A program made the translations under genes and the position numbers. A stretch of DNA of 64,000 nucleotides from Massilia antarctica (GTDB taxonomy: Bacteria > Pseudomonadota > Gammaproteobacteria > Burkholderiales > Burkholderiaceae_D): the NCBI RefSeq assembly GCF_015689335.1, contig NZ_CP065053.1, positions 6,820,001 through 6,884,000 of the forward strand. Direction: 5' to 3'. Shown piece after piece: positions 29,348 to 38,875 of this stretch (position 1 is its first letter; every line of letters begins with the position of its first letter). Under the pieces are notes generated by a model. That model had not been told where the DNA came from. It ran no database searches and worked only from the letters and a program-made list of their open reading frames with translations.

Positions 29348-30526
29348 ATGATATCCAGCAAACATTTCCTTCACGTTTCAACATCGCGTCCTAACGCCCT
29401 ACTGCGCAGCCTGGTAATCGGCACCACGCTTCTTTGCGGTGCGAACAATGCGAACGCGAGTCCTACAACGATCACGGCAGCGAGCTGCGAATTCGCGGAC
29501 GTGGCAAGCGCAGCATCCACCGCCGCCGCCGCCGGCGCCGAAATCTTGGCGATCCCGGCAGGCACATGCGACTGGCACGGGAATCAACTGGTGGTCAATG
29601 CGGGTATCGAGATCCGGGGTGCTGGTGTCCATGCAACCATCCTGGAACGTACGGAATGGGATTCAAAAGAAGCAATGATCCAGATGCAATGCTATTCCGG
29701 AGGTAAACAAGCGCTATTTTCAGGAATCACACTGAAAGGCCACCTGAACAGTACAGACAGGCACAAGGGGCTGCAGCTTGCTGGGGGGTGCGTTGATTTT
29801 ATCGTGAGGCATTCTCGCTTTGAAGGATTTGTCGCCGCTGGTGTTGAAGTCATCGGACCATCCCGCCAACGTGGCGTTATATATGGAAATGAGTTTGTTA
29901 ATAACTATAACCCAACGCTGCATAACCTTGGTTATGGGGTCGTCTTGAATGCATTGGGTGCTTGGACCGATGTCGCGCTTGGTACTGCTGACGCTGTTTA
30001 TGTGGAAAATAATTACATGTATGGCAACCGGCATCACATCGCTTCGAATAATGGAGCCAAGTACGTCTTCCGTCATAACACAGCTGTCGCTAACATGCAA
30101 ACCAGAAACTTTCCACAGCTTGATGCACATGGTTTGGGCAATGGATCAAAGACCGGCACACGTAGTTGGGAAATCTACAACAACGATTTCCAAACCGATT
30201 TCCCCCCTGGCTCCGGCTTCGCAAACGATGCCATTGGCATCCGTGGGGGGGCCGGTGTTATTTTTGGGAACACCTATGGGAAAAACATTGCGGCGCATGT
30301 GAAGCTGCTGACGGAGGCATACTACAATGCGCAGATGAGCTGTTCTACGACGGTGGTTAGCCCAGCTCCGCAAGATCAGGTTCAAGACGCTTATATATGG
30401 GAGACGAATCCGGCAAAAATTGCAAATCCGTGCTCCAAGCAAATTGTCGCCGGCACGCATTTCTTCCTTACGCCACGGCCGGACTATACCCCCTATACCT
30501 ATCCGCATCCCTTACGGCCCCAGTAA
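29348..30526 (+). CDS. secreted right-handed beta-helix (pectate-lyase-fold) protein
   Basis: 392-residue exported protein. The signal peptide ends near CGANNANAS. The body shows repeated short strands typical of parallel beta-helix proteins, for example GIEIRGAGVHATILER, VDFIVRHSRFEGFVAAGVEV, GVIYGNEFVNNY and DAVYVENNYMYGNRHHIASN. These folds occur in polysaccharide lyases, epimerases and adhesins; I see no family-specific catalytic motif, so activity is open. Base composition is visibly lower in GC than its neighbours. It is flanked by the duplicated nusB 3' end, which implies acquisition between the transglycosylase and nusB. The right-hand copy of the terminator ends its transcript. Confidence 0.8.
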   Translation: MISSKHFLHVSTSRPNALLRSLVIGTTLLCGANNANASPTTITAASCEFADVASAASTAAAAGAEILAIPAGTCDWHGNQLVVNAGIEIRGAGVHATILERTEWDSKEAMIQMQCYSGGKQALFSGITLKGHLNSTDRHKGLQLAGGCVDFIVRHSRFEGFVAAGVEVIGPSRQRGVIYGNEFVNNYNPTLHNLGYGVVLNALGAWTDVALGTADAVYVENNYMYGNRHHIASNNGAKYVFRHNTAVANMQTRNFPQLDAHGLGNGSKTGTRSWEIYNNDFQTDFPPGSGFANDAIGIRGGAGVIFGNTYGKNIAAHVKLLTEAYYNAQMSCSTTVVSPAPQDQVQDAYIWETNPAKIANPCSKQIVAGTHFFLTPRPDYTPYTYPHPLRPQ

Positions 30527-30563
30527 TCACAACAGACTCCCCGAGCCCCCATATCGGGCGCAC

Positions 30564-30677
30564 GATGTAAAAAGCCCGATGCATGCATCGGGCTTTTTTT
30601 ATGGGTGGGAAGGACGTCTTAGCGGCGGGTGTCGCCGGCGACTTCGTCCGCGCGCAGCTTCGGCGCCAGCTTGTCGA
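30564..30677. repeat. 114-bp direct repeat, right copy (intact nusB 3' end)
   Basis: Partner of 29031-29144. This copy contains the true nusB stop (30619-30621) and the terminator hairpin. Confidence 0.9.
30569..30600. terminator. bidirectional terminator shared by beta-helix gene and nusB
   Basis: AAAAAGCCCGATGCATGCAT with its complement ending in seven T forms a nearly perfect palindrome. It lies between convergent genes and works on either strand. Confidence 0.88.
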
Positions 30678-31089
30678 GCACGCCGTTGACGTACTTGTGT
30701 CCGTCGATACCGCCAAACGACTTGGTCAGCTCGACCGCTTCGTTGATGACAACGCGATAAGGAATATCCAGGTTGTTCTTCAGCTCGAACGCACCGATCA
30801 GCAGCACGGCGTGCTCGATCGGGGACAGCTCGGCCACGCCGCGGTCGATCAGGGGCGCAAACGCTTCGCGCAGGGCGACCGAATCCTTGATCGCGCCGTA
30901 CAGCAAGACCGCAAAGTGGTCGGCGTCGGCCTTTTCAAAGCCGTGCGCTGCCCGGATGTTGGTCACGACCGTGGTGGCGTCTTCATTGTTCAGCAGCCAT
31001 TGATACAGCCCCTGCAAGGCGAACTCGCGCGCCCGGTGACGCGGCGTGCGGTTCTTGCTGGGGTTGGCGTGCAAGGTTTTCTCTGTCAT
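30619..31089 (-). CDS. nusB: transcription antitermination factor NusB
   Basis: 156-residue all-helical RNA-binding protein that pairs with NusE (S10) at boxA of rRNA operons. Signatures are [20 protein letters not shown] near the start and [20 protein letters not shown] followed by [14 protein letters not shown]. The first 17 residues are a basic extension usual in beta-proteobacteria. It is last in ribBA-ribH-nusB, 58 bp after ribH. Confidence 0.97.
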   Translation of the reverse strand: MTEKTLHANPSKNRTPRHRAREFALQGLYQWLLNNEDATTVVTNIRAAHGFEKADADHFAVLLYGAIKDSVALREAFAPLIDRGVAELSPIEHAVLLIGAFELKNNLDIPYRVVINEAVELTKSFGGIDGHKYVNGVLDKLAPKLRADEVAGDTRR

Positions 31090-31147
31090 GGTGTTCTTAC
31101 CTTCTTATTACCGTTTGTTCTTGACGAGGTGTTCTGGGAGGGACAAT

Positions 31148-31627
31148 TCAATCTTCGTCGGCTTGCAGCTCTTCGAGCGCGATCAGCAGATTGGCCATCT
31201 CGACGGCGCAGCGCGCCGCTTCGGCACCCTTTTCCGCCATGCGCGCTTCGGCCTGCTCGTCATTTTCGGTGGTCAGCACGGCGTTGGCGATGGCGATGCC
31301 AAAGTCGAGGCCGACGCGGGTGATGCCGGAACCCGATTCGTTCGAGACCAGCTCGAAGTGATACGTTTCGCCGCGAATGACCGCGCCGAGCGCGACCAGG
31401 GCGTCGAACTGCTGGGTCTCGGCCATTTTTTGCAGCGCCAGCGGAATTTCCAGCGCGCCGGGCACGGTCACGTGCAGCACGTCTTCGTCGCTCACGCCCA
31501 GGTGTTTCAGTTCGGCCAGGCAGGCCGACAGCAGGCCATGGCCCACATCGGCGTTAAAACGCGCCTGGACGATGCCAACGCGCAGGCCTGCACCGGTCAG
31601 ATTGCTTTCATAAGTTCCTACGGTCAT
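31148..31627 (-). CDS. ribH: 6,7-dimethyl-8-ribityllumazine synthase
   Basis: 159-residue lumazine synthase, the penultimate riboflavin step, joining the ribityl pyrimidine to dihydroxybutanone phosphate. Landmarks are [54 protein letters not shown] and GVLTTEN-type [14 protein letters not shown]. It normally forms pentamers or icosahedra. It lies between ribBA (45-bp gap) and nusB. Confidence 0.97.
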   Translation of the reverse strand: MTVGTYESNLTGAGLRVGIVQARFNADVGHGLLSACLAELKHLGVSDEDVLHVTVPGALEIPLALQKMAETQQFDALVALGAVIRGETYHFELVSNESGSGITRVGLDFGIAIANAVLTTENDEQAEARMAEKGAEAARCAVEMANLLIALEELQADED

Positions 31628-31672
31628 GGCAGACCCCTTTTATATGTGTGATTGAATGAGAAGTGTACCGCT

Positions 31673-32818
31673 TCAGGCGACCGATTTGGTGGATAGCTCG
31701 CCGTTCGGCTCGCCGTTCGGCCTGGCGCGGTAACCGGTCACTTCCAGGTCGAAACCGGTCATGGACGGCATTTTGCGCGGGCTGGCCAGCAATTCCATCT
31801 TGCCCACGCCCAAGTCCTTGAGGATCTGGGCGCCGATGCCGTAGGTGCGCAAATCCATGCTGGCGGCGCGCCCGGTCGGCTTGGCGCCGGCGTCGAGGGC
31901 GGCGAACTGGGCGAACAGCTGGTCGGCCGTCTCGCCGCAGTTGAGCAGCACCATGACGCCGCGGTCGGCTTGCTTGATCGCCTGCATCGACGAGGCCATG
32001 GTCCACGAGTGGGTGGTCGCTTCGCTGTCGAGCAGGTCGAGGATGGACACCGGCTGGTGCACGCGCACCAGTGCATTGAGGTTCGGCGCCAGGTCGCCAT
32101 GCACCATGGCCAGGTGGGCCGAGCCGCTCGGCTTGTCGCGGAAGGCGATCAGGCGGAACTCGCCGTAGGCGGTCTGCATGGTGCGCTCGGCGATGCGCTC
32201 GACCAGGCACTCGTTCTGGCCCCGGTAGTGGATCAGGTCGGCAATGGTGCCGATTTTCAAATTGTGTTCCCTGGCGAACTCCAGCAGGTCCGGCAGGCGC
32301 GCCATGGTGCCGTCATCCTTGAGGATTTCGCAGATCACCGAGGCCGGGGTCAGGCCGGCCATCTCGGTCAGGTCGCAGCCGGCTTCGGTGTGGCCGGCGC
32401 GCATCAGCACGCCGCCGCGTTGGGCCTTGAGCGGGAAAATGTGGCCCGGCTGGACGATATCGGCCGGGCTGGCGTTCTTGGCCACCGCCACCTGGATGGT
32501 CTTGGCGCGGTCGGCCGCCGAAATGCCGGTGGTCACGCCCTCGGCCGCTTCGATCGAGACCGTGAAGTTGGTGCCGTAAAAAGTACCGTTGCTCGACGTC
32601 ATCATCGACAGGTTGAGCTGCTTGCAGCGCTCTTCGGTCAGGGTCAGGCAGACCAGGCCGCGCGCATGCTTGACCATGAAATTGATGGCTTCGGGGGTGA
32701 CGAAATCGGCCGCCAGCACCAGGTCCCCCTCGTTCTCGCGGTCTTCTTCATCGACCAGGATGACCATGCGCCCTGCGCGCAACTCTTCAACGATTTCGGG
32801 GGTACTGGAGATAGACAT
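31673..32818 (-). CDS. ribBA: 3,4-dihydroxy-2-butanone 4-phosphate synthase with degenerate GCHII domain
   Basis: 381-residue RibB-type enzyme making the four-carbon unit of riboflavin from ribulose 5-phosphate. The N-terminal domain (about 1-205) is complete: [20 protein letters not shown], the substrate loop [17 protein letters not shown] and the acidic DREN. The C-terminal half is related to GTP cyclohydrolase II but lacks the zinc cysteines (C-x10-C-x-C) and the RQEGRGIGL loop; the equivalent region reads [20 protein letters not shown]. It should therefore not hydrolyse GTP, and a separate ribA is expected elsewhere. AGAGGAT precedes the ATG. No FMN riboswitch is visible upstream. Confidence 0.93.
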   Translation of the reverse strand: MSISSTPEIVEELRAGRMVILVDEEDRENEGDLVLAADFVTPEAINFMVKHARGLVCLTLTEERCKQLNLSMMTSSNGTFYGTNFTVSIEAAEGVTTGISAADRAKTIQVAVAKNASPADIVQPGHIFPLKAQRGGVLMRAGHTEAGCDLTEMAGLTPASVICEILKDDGTMARLPDLLEFAREHNLKIGTIADLIHYRGQNECLVERIAERTMQTAYGEFRLIAFRDKPSGSAHLAMVHGDLAPNLNALVRVHQPVSILDLLDSEATTHSWTMASSMQAIKQADRGVMVLLNCGETADQLFAQFAALDAGAKPTGRAASMDLRTYGIGAQILKDLGVGKMELLASPRKMPSMTGFDLEVTGYRARPNGEPNGELSTKSVA

Positions 32819-33169
32819 GAAAGATCCTCTGAGGCGACAAAGCTGCTGGAGCGTAATCCGCTATTTTAAAGGATTTACCCGACTTCAACCGCCCCAAGCT
32901 TGGGAAGATTGTCGAACAGGCGCGGCGGCGCAAGCCGGGCACACCTCGATTTGTTGCCACGTGACAACAATATGGCGTGAATGATAAGAAAATGTTACGT
33001 TTTACCGGGTGTTGCGAAACAAATCCGGAGAGTGTGCGCCGACCTGCATTATCATCACAGCAGGCCTCGCCTTCCGTGCTTCTTGCATGCCGGAGCGATG
33101 CCCGGAGCCCTTGATGCCAGCATCTTTTCAATCTCATTCCGCCCCATCCCGGCACCCGGAGCCAGGCGC
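32819..33169. other. 351-bp divergent intergenic region
   Basis: Separates ribBA (minus) from the receiver-GGDEF-EAL gene (plus). It contains a 12-bp palindrome CCCAAGCTTGGG at 32893-32904 and a TAAAAT-like element near the ribBA start. No gene and no RFN element is seen. Confidence 0.45.
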
Positions 33170-36004
33170 ATGTCGACCATCCTGATCGTCGACGACCGGC
33201 CGTCGAACCGGCGCTACCTGAGCGCCCTGCTCGGCCACACCGGCCACCGCCTGCTCGAAGCGTACGACGGCGCGCACGCGCTGGCCCAGGTGCGCGCCGA
33301 GCGGCCCGACCTGATCATCACCGATATCCTGATGCCGGCCATGGACGGCTACGAATTCGTGCAGCAGTTGCGCGCCGACCCGGACCTGGCCGCCACCCGC
33401 GTGATTTTTTATTCAGCCGTCTACGCCATGAGCGAAACGACCGCGCTGGCGCGCAGCTGCGGCGTGACCCGGGTGCTGGCCAAGCCGGCCGACCCGGACG
33501 ACATCCTGGCCGCCGTGCACGGCGAACTGGGACTGGTGGACGGCCCGGTGCCCGAACAGCTCCCCGTTCCCGGCAAGGATATGCCCAGCCCGGGCGAGGA
33601 CATGAGCAGCAGCATCGACGACGCGCTAGTGTCGGCGCGCCAGGCGCTGGGCGCCCTCTTGCAGCGCCATGGCGCCACCAATGCGGCGCTGGAGGCGGAC
33701 CTGGGCGCCCTGCTGGGGGAGCGCATGAACGGCTTGCGCAACCTGGCCGCGCGCCTCGGCGCCATGGAAGACATGAGTCTGCGCATGACGGGCGAGCGCA
33801 ATGCGGATGCGATGATCGGCGTGTTCCTGCAGGCGGCGGCCACCATCCTCGATTGCGCCTGCGTGGCCGTGTGCCTGCTCGACAGCGGCGAGCAGCGCGT
33901 GCGCCACCTGGCCGCGCGCGGAGTCGACAGCGCGCTGCTGGCCGCGCGCGCGCTCGATGCGCACCAGTTGCCCGGCGCCCTGCTGCTGCAACCACTGGCG
34001 CTGCGCCTGCAGGAGGGCGCGGCGCTGCCCGACGGCCATCCGGCGGTGCATGGCTTCCTGGGCCTGGCGATCCGCGACCGCAACCATTTGTACGGCTGGA
34101 TGTACTGCGCCCGCGCGCGCGGCGCGGCCCCGTTCAGCCATGAAGATGAACGCATCGGCGTGACCCTCGGCGCCCAGCTGGCGGTGGCGTACGAAAATAT
34201 GGGCCTGTACGAAGTGGTGCAGCGCCACGCCGCCCAGTTGCAGCTGGAAGCGGCGGCGCGCCTGCAAGCCGACCGCGCCCTGCGCGACAGCGAACAGCGC
34301 TTGCGCCTGTCGGCCCGCATTTTTGAAAGCACGCAAGAGAGCATCATGATGACCGATGCGATGGGCACCATCATCGCAGTCAACCCGGCCTTCGAGCTCA
34401 TTACCGGCTACAGCGAAGCGGAAGTGGTGGGACGCAATCCGCGCCTGCTGCAGTCGGGCCGCCACGACAGCGCCTTTTACCGCGCCATCTGGGCCAGCCT
34501 GGCCACTAGCGGCCAATGGCGCGGCGACATCACCAACCGGCGCAAGAACGGCCAGGTGTACCCGGAGCGGCTCAGCATCAATGCGGTGCGCGGGGCTGGT
34601 GGCGCGATCGACGCGTATGTATCGGTATCGAGCGACATCAGCGCGCTCAAGGCCGCCCACCACCAGGTCGACTTCCTCAGCAACCACGATCCATTGACCC
34701 TGCTGCCGAACCGCGCGGTGCTGGTCGAGCGCATGCAGCAGGCGATCGCCTCGGCGCGCCACGGCGACCGCCAGATCGCCCTGCTGCTGTTTAATATCGA
34801 CCGCCTGCAGCGCATCAACGACAGCCTGGGACACGAAGCCGGCGACGCCCTGCTGCGCGAAGTGGCGCGCCGCGCCGGCATGCTGGCCGGTCCTGCCGAC
34901 GCGCTGGCGCACCTGGGCAGCGACGAATTCGTGCTGCTGCTGACCGAATGCCTGGACTCGGACGCCATCATCGTGGCAGTGCGGCGCCTGATCGACGAGA
35001 TCGCGCTGCCGTTCCAGGCCGACGGCCATGAACTGATCGTCACCACCAGCGTGGGCATCAGCATCTACCCGCGCGACGGCGCCAACCCGAGCGAGCTGCT
35101 GAAAGCGGCCGACGTGGCGCTGTCGCACATGAAGGATGCGGGACGCAACGGCTTTCGCTTCTTCAAGGGCGAGATGAACGCCCACGCGCTGCGCTGGATG
35201 GCGCTCGAAACGCACCTGCGGCGCGCCATCGAACGCAAGGAACTGTCGCTGCACTACCAGCCGCAGGTGGCGCTGGCCAGCGGCCGCATGTGCAGCATGG
35301 AAGCGCTGCTGCGCTGGAACAGCCCGGAACTGGGCCAGGTAGGACCGGGCGACTTCATCGCGCTGGCCGAGGACACGGGCCTGATCCTGCCAATCGGGAA
35401 CTGGGTGATCCGCGAAGCCTGCATGCAGAACAAAGCCTGGCAGGACGCCGGCCTGCCGCCGCTGAAGGTGGCGGTCAACGTGTCCGCGCACCAGTTCACG
35501 GCCGGCACGGTGCCCGCCGTGGTGCGCGAGGCGCTGCGCGAGAGCGGCCTGGCGGCGCAGTACCTGGAAGTCGAACTGACCGAAAGCGTCATGATGCGCG
35601 ACAGCGAGGCGGCCGAAACGCAACTGGCCGAACTGACCGGCATGGGCGTATCGATCTCGCTCGACGACTTCGGCACCGGCTACTCCTCGCTCGGCTACCT
35701 GTCGCGCTTCATGCTCGACAAGCTGAAGATCGACCAGAGTTTTGTCCGTAACATCATCAGCGACCCGCGCAGCGCCGCGATCGCCCAGGCCACTATCGCG
35801 CTGGCGCACGGGCTGTCGCTCGCGGTGGTGGCCGAAGGCGTGGAGACAGTGGAGCAGCTGGCATTTTTGCAGCGCATCGGCTGCGACGAGGTACAGGGCT
35901 ACCTGTTCAGCCGTCCGCTGGCCGCCGACGCGATGGCGACCTTGATGGCGTCCGATGCGCGCCTGACCTTGCCACCGCCGGTAGGTGTTTTGCCAAAGGA
36001 GTAA
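33170..36004 (+). CDS. receiver-GAF-PAS-GGDEF-EAL c-di-GMP protein
   Basis: 944-residue soluble signalling protein. The receiver starts MSTILIVDDRPSNRRYLSAL, with Asp52 in LIITDILMPAMDG. A GAF-like middle (about 200-360) and a PAS/PAC region with FESTQESIMMTDAMG and GYSEAEVVGRNPRLL come next. The GGDEF domain reads AHLGSDEFVLLL, and the EAL domain has [34 protein letters not shown] and [11 protein letters not shown]. The change to GSDEF departs from the usual cyclase active site, so phosphodiesterase activity is the better guess. The ATG at 33170 begins the receiver exactly. It stands between ribBA and an M16 protease without an obvious kinase partner. Confidence 0.93.
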   Translation: MSTILIVDDRPSNRRYLSALLGHTGHRLLEAYDGAHALAQVRAERPDLIITDILMPAMDGYEFVQQLRADPDLAATRVIFYSAVYAMSETTALARSCGVTRVLAKPADPDDILAAVHGELGLVDGPVPEQLPVPGKDMPSPGEDMSSSIDDALVSARQALGALLQRHGATNAALEADLGALLGERMNGLRNLAARLGAMEDMSLRMTGERNADAMIGVFLQAAATILDCACVAVCLLDSGEQRVRHLAARGVDSALLAARALDAHQLPGALLLQPLALRLQEGAALPDGHPAVHGFLGLAIRDRNHLYGWMYCARARGAAPFSHEDERIGVTLGAQLAVAYENMGLYEVVQRHAAQLQLEAAARLQADRALRDSEQRLRLSARIFESTQESIMMTDAMGTIIAVNPAFELITGYSEAEVVGRNPRLLQSGRHDSAFYRAIWASLATSGQWRGDITNRRKNGQVYPERLSINAVRGAGGAIDAYVSVSSDISALKAAHHQVDFLSNHDPLTLLPNRAVLVERMQQAIASARHGDRQIALLLFNIDRLQRINDSLGHEAGDALLREVARRAGMLAGPADALAHLGSDEFVLLLTECLDSDAIIVAVRRLIDEIALPFQADGHELIVTTSVGISIYPRDGANPSELLKAADVALSHMKDAGRNGFRFFKGEMNAHALRWMALETHLRRAIERKELSLHYQPQVALASGRMCSMEALLRWNSPELGQVGPGDFIALAEDTGLILPIGNWVIREACMQNKAWQDAGLPPLKVAVNVSAHQFTAGTVPAVVREALRESGLAAQYLEVELTESVMMRDSEAAETQLAELTGMGVSISLDDFGTGYSSLGYLSRFMLDKLKIDQSFVRNIISDPRSAAIAQATIALAHGLSLAVVAEGVETVEQLAFLQRIGCDEVQGYLFSRPLAADAMATLMASDARLTLPPPVGVLPKE

Positions 36005-36040
36005 AATCCGCGCTCCACCAAACATATTGCAGAGACGCCG

Positions 36041-38857
36041 ATGACCAAGTATTTCGTTCGATCCGCCTGTGCGGCTACCCTCCTGATGGCGTGTGTCTTC
36101 GGCGCCCAGGCCGCGATCAAGCTGGGCGACGCGATACCGGCAGGGCCGCAGGTCAAGGTGGGCAAGCTGGCCAACGGACTGACGTACTACATCCAGAACA
36201 ACGCCAAGCCCGAGAAAAAACTCGAACTGCGGCTGGTCGTCAAGGCCGGCTCGATCCTGGAAGACGAAGACCAGCAAGGGCTGGCCCACTTCACCGAACA
36301 CATGGCCTTCAACGGCTCGACCAATTTCAAGAAACACGAACTGATCTCGTACCTGCAATCGATCGGGGTCAAGTTCGGCGCCGACCTGAATGCCTACACC
36401 AGCTTCGACGAAACGGTGTACATCCTGCCCATCCCCACCGACAACCGCGACAACATCGACAAGGGCTTCCTGGTGCTGCAGGACTGGGCCGGCGGGTTGA
36501 CCATGAACGCGGCCGACATCGACAAGGAACGCGGCATCATCCTGGAAGAGCTGCGGCTCGGCAAAGGCGCCAACGACCGCATGAACAAGGTGCTCATGCC
36601 GAAGCTGTACAACGGCTCGCAGTACGCCCGGCGCCTGCCGATCGGGCAGGAACGCATCATCAAGGGCTTCAGGCATGAGGCTATCCGGCGCTTCTACAAG
36701 GACTGGTACCGGCCCGACCTGATGGCAGTGGTGGTGGTGGGCGACATCGACCCGCTCGATGCCGAGCGGCGCATCAAACAGCATTTCGGGCAGCTGAAAA
36801 ATCCTGCCAGGGAGCGCGCGCGCACTTACGCCGCCATTCCCACGCGCGCCCATACCGAGGCGCTGGTCGTCACCGACAAGGAAGCGACCGCCAATGCGCT
36901 GCTGATCCGCTATCCGGTGAAGGAAGCGATCGACAAGGGCACGTTCGGGGCCTACCGCGAAAAGCTGGTCGAGGCGCTGTTTACCGGCATGCTGGGCCAG
37001 CGCATGCAGGAACTGGCGCAGCAAGCCGACCCGCCGTTCATGGCCGGCAGCAGCTCGGTGGGCAAGCTCACGCCGCGCTACAACTCGTACAACGCCTTCG
37101 CCGCCCTCGGCAAGGGCGGCGCCACGCCGGCCATCGAGGCGCTGATCCAGGAAAACGCGCGCACGCGCCAGTTCGGCTTCAGCGCCCAGGAATTCGAGCG
37201 GGCGCGCAAGAACATGATGCGCCACTACGAACTGGCCTACAACGAACGTGACAAGACCGATTCGAGCAGCTATGTCGGCGAATACGTTCGCAACTTCCTC
37301 GAACAGGAAAGCATCCCTGGCATCGAGAACGAATTCGCCTACGTGCGCGAACTGCTGCCGGCGATCACCCTCGACGAAATGAACCGCTACGCGCGCGCCA
37401 CCATTCCGGCCGACTCGGCCAAGCTGGTGGTGTACATGGGCAGCACCAAGGGCGATTCCCCGGCGCCGAGCAGCGCCCAGCTGCTGGCGGCGGTGGCGGC
37501 GGCCGAAAAAGTGACAGTGAGCGCGCTGGAACAAAAGACCCTGGCCACGGAGCTGATGGACAAGCCGCCGGCGGGCGGCAGCATCGTCGCCCAGAGCGAA
37601 GACAAGGTGCTGGGACTGACCAGGCTGACCTTGTCGAACGGCGTGAAAGTGATCCTCAAGCCGACCGACTTCCGCAACGACGAAGTGATCATGAGCGCGG
37701 CGCGCTTCGGCGGCCAGACCCTGTTCGGCGATGCCGACATCATCAACGCGCGCTACGCGAATGCGGTGGTAGGCACGATGGGCCTGAAGGACCACTCGCC
37801 GCTCGAGCTGCAGAAAATTTTGGCGGGCAAGGCCGCCACGGTCAACGTCACCTTGGGGAACCATGTGGACGGCATCACCGGCAGCACCGCCAACGACGAC
37901 ATGGAAACCATGCTGCAACTGGTGTACCTGCGCATGACGGGCGTGCGTCGCGACGAGGGCCTGTACAAGTCCTTCGTCGGCAAGCAGATGGAGGCGGCGC
38001 GCAATGCGATGGCGCAGCCGGAATCGGTGTTTCGCGACACCCTGGTGAGCACCCTGTACCAGGACAATCCTCGCGTGGGCCGTACGGCGCGCCCGGGCGA
38101 CTTCGACAAGCTCGATCTGGAACGCGCACTGGCGGTCTACCGCGCGCGCTTTTTCAGCGCGAAAGACATGACCTTCATTTTCGTGGGAAGTTTTGACATG
38201 GCCAAGGTCAAGCCGCTGCTGGCGACCTACCTGGGCGCGCTGCCGGTAGGCGATATCGAGATCGGCTACAAGGATGCCGGCGTACGTCCGGTGCGCGGGG
38301 TGGTGAAAAAGGAAGTGCGCAGCGGCTCGGAAGCGAAGAGCAGCGTGTCGCTCAATTTCAGCGGCGAGGCGCCGTACTCGGACGACGAAGCGATGCGTTT
38401 CCAGGCGATGCTGGAAGTGATGAACATCCGGATCACCGACATCCTGCGCGAAAAGCTGGCCCTGATTTACGGCGGCGGCATGAACGGCAGCTTGAGCAAA
38501 TACCCGTACGAGAATTATCTGATCACGGCCTCGCTGCCGACCGGGCCGGCCAATGTGGACAAGGTGATCGCCGCCGCGATGGCCGAAATTGCGCGCATGA
38601 AGGAGCAAGGGCCGGACCTGGGGGACTTGAACAAGGTCAAACAGAACTGGCTGCAGAACCACCAGAAATCGCTGCGCGAGAACGGTTACTGGATCAACCG
38701 CCTGCAGGCGGCCGAGCTGCAGGGCAGCGATCCGCACGAGATCCTGGCGTATCCGAAGAAGGTGGAGGCGATCACGCCGGAGCAGCTCAAGCAGGCCGCG
38801 CGGCGCTACTTCGACATGAACAATTACGTGCAGCTGGTGCTGTATCCGGAAAAATGA
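36041..38857 (+). CDS. M16-family zinc protease (periplasmic insulinase-like)
   Basis: 938-residue exported protease. The signal peptide MTKYFVRSACAATLLMACVF ends near GAQAA. The first M16 domain carries the inverted zinc motif HFTEH (residues 83-87) and the downstream Glu region ERGIILEELRLG. The second half is the non-catalytic M16_C repeat pair (for example VTLSNGVKVILKPTDFRNDE-like LTLSNGVKVILKPTDF). Overall size and layout match PqqL-like periplasmic proteases that clear peptides. Its start is 36 bp after the GGDEF-EAL stop, and co-transcription is possible. Substrate unknown. Confidence 0.93.
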   Translation: MTKYFVRSACAATLLMACVFGAQAAIKLGDAIPAGPQVKVGKLANGLTYYIQNNAKPEKKLELRLVVKAGSILEDEDQQGLAHFTEHMAFNGSTNFKKHELISYLQSIGVKFGADLNAYTSFDETVYILPIPTDNRDNIDKGFLVLQDWAGGLTMNAADIDKERGIILEELRLGKGANDRMNKVLMPKLYNGSQYARRLPIGQERIIKGFRHEAIRRFYKDWYRPDLMAVVVVGDIDPLDAERRIKQHFGQLKNPARERARTYAAIPTRAHTEALVVTDKEATANALLIRYPVKEAIDKGTFGAYREKLVEALFTGMLGQRMQELAQQADPPFMAGSSSVGKLTPRYNSYNAFAALGKGGATPAIEALIQENARTRQFGFSAQEFERARKNMMRHYELAYNERDKTDSSSYVGEYVRNFLEQESIPGIENEFAYVRELLPAITLDEMNRYARATIPADSAKLVVYMGSTKGDSPAPSSAQLLAAVAAAEKVTVSALEQKTLATELMDKPPAGGSIVAQSEDKVLGLTRLTLSNGVKVILKPTDFRNDEVIMSAARFGGQTLFGDADIINARYANAVVGTMGLKDHSPLELQKILAGKAATVNVTLGNHVDGITGSTANDDMETMLQLVYLRMTGVRRDEGLYKSFVGKQMEAARNAMAQPESVFRDTLVSTLYQDNPRVGRTARPGDFDKLDLERALAVYRARFFSAKDMTFIFVGSFDMAKVKPLLATYLGALPVGDIEIGYKDAGVRPVRGVVKKEVRSGSEAKSSVSLNFSGEAPYSDDEAMRFQAMLEVMNIRITDILREKLALIYGGGMNGSLSKYPYENYLITASLPTGPANVDKVIAAAMAEIARMKEQGPDLGDLNKVKQNWLQNHQKSLRENGYWINRLQAAELQGSDPHEILAYPKKVEAITPEQLKQAARRYFDMNNYVQLVLYPEK

Positions 38858-38875
38858 TGCGCCGCGCCCAGCTCC

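Noticed and set aside
29031..30677. Insertion sequence or integron around the beta-helix gene
   Set aside because: No transposase, integrase or terminal inverted repeats; the flanking repeats are direct and derive from nusB.
32819..33169. Possible FMN riboswitch before ribBA
   Set aside because: None of the conserved RFN blocks (such as AGGGGC or the paired GCGGT segments) is visible here or before ribD.
33626..38737. Very long open frame (over 1700 codons) on the minus strand opposite the GGDEF-EAL and M16 genes
   Set aside because: It mirrors the third-position GC bias of the sense genes, has no recognisable domain and crosses two well-supported genes.
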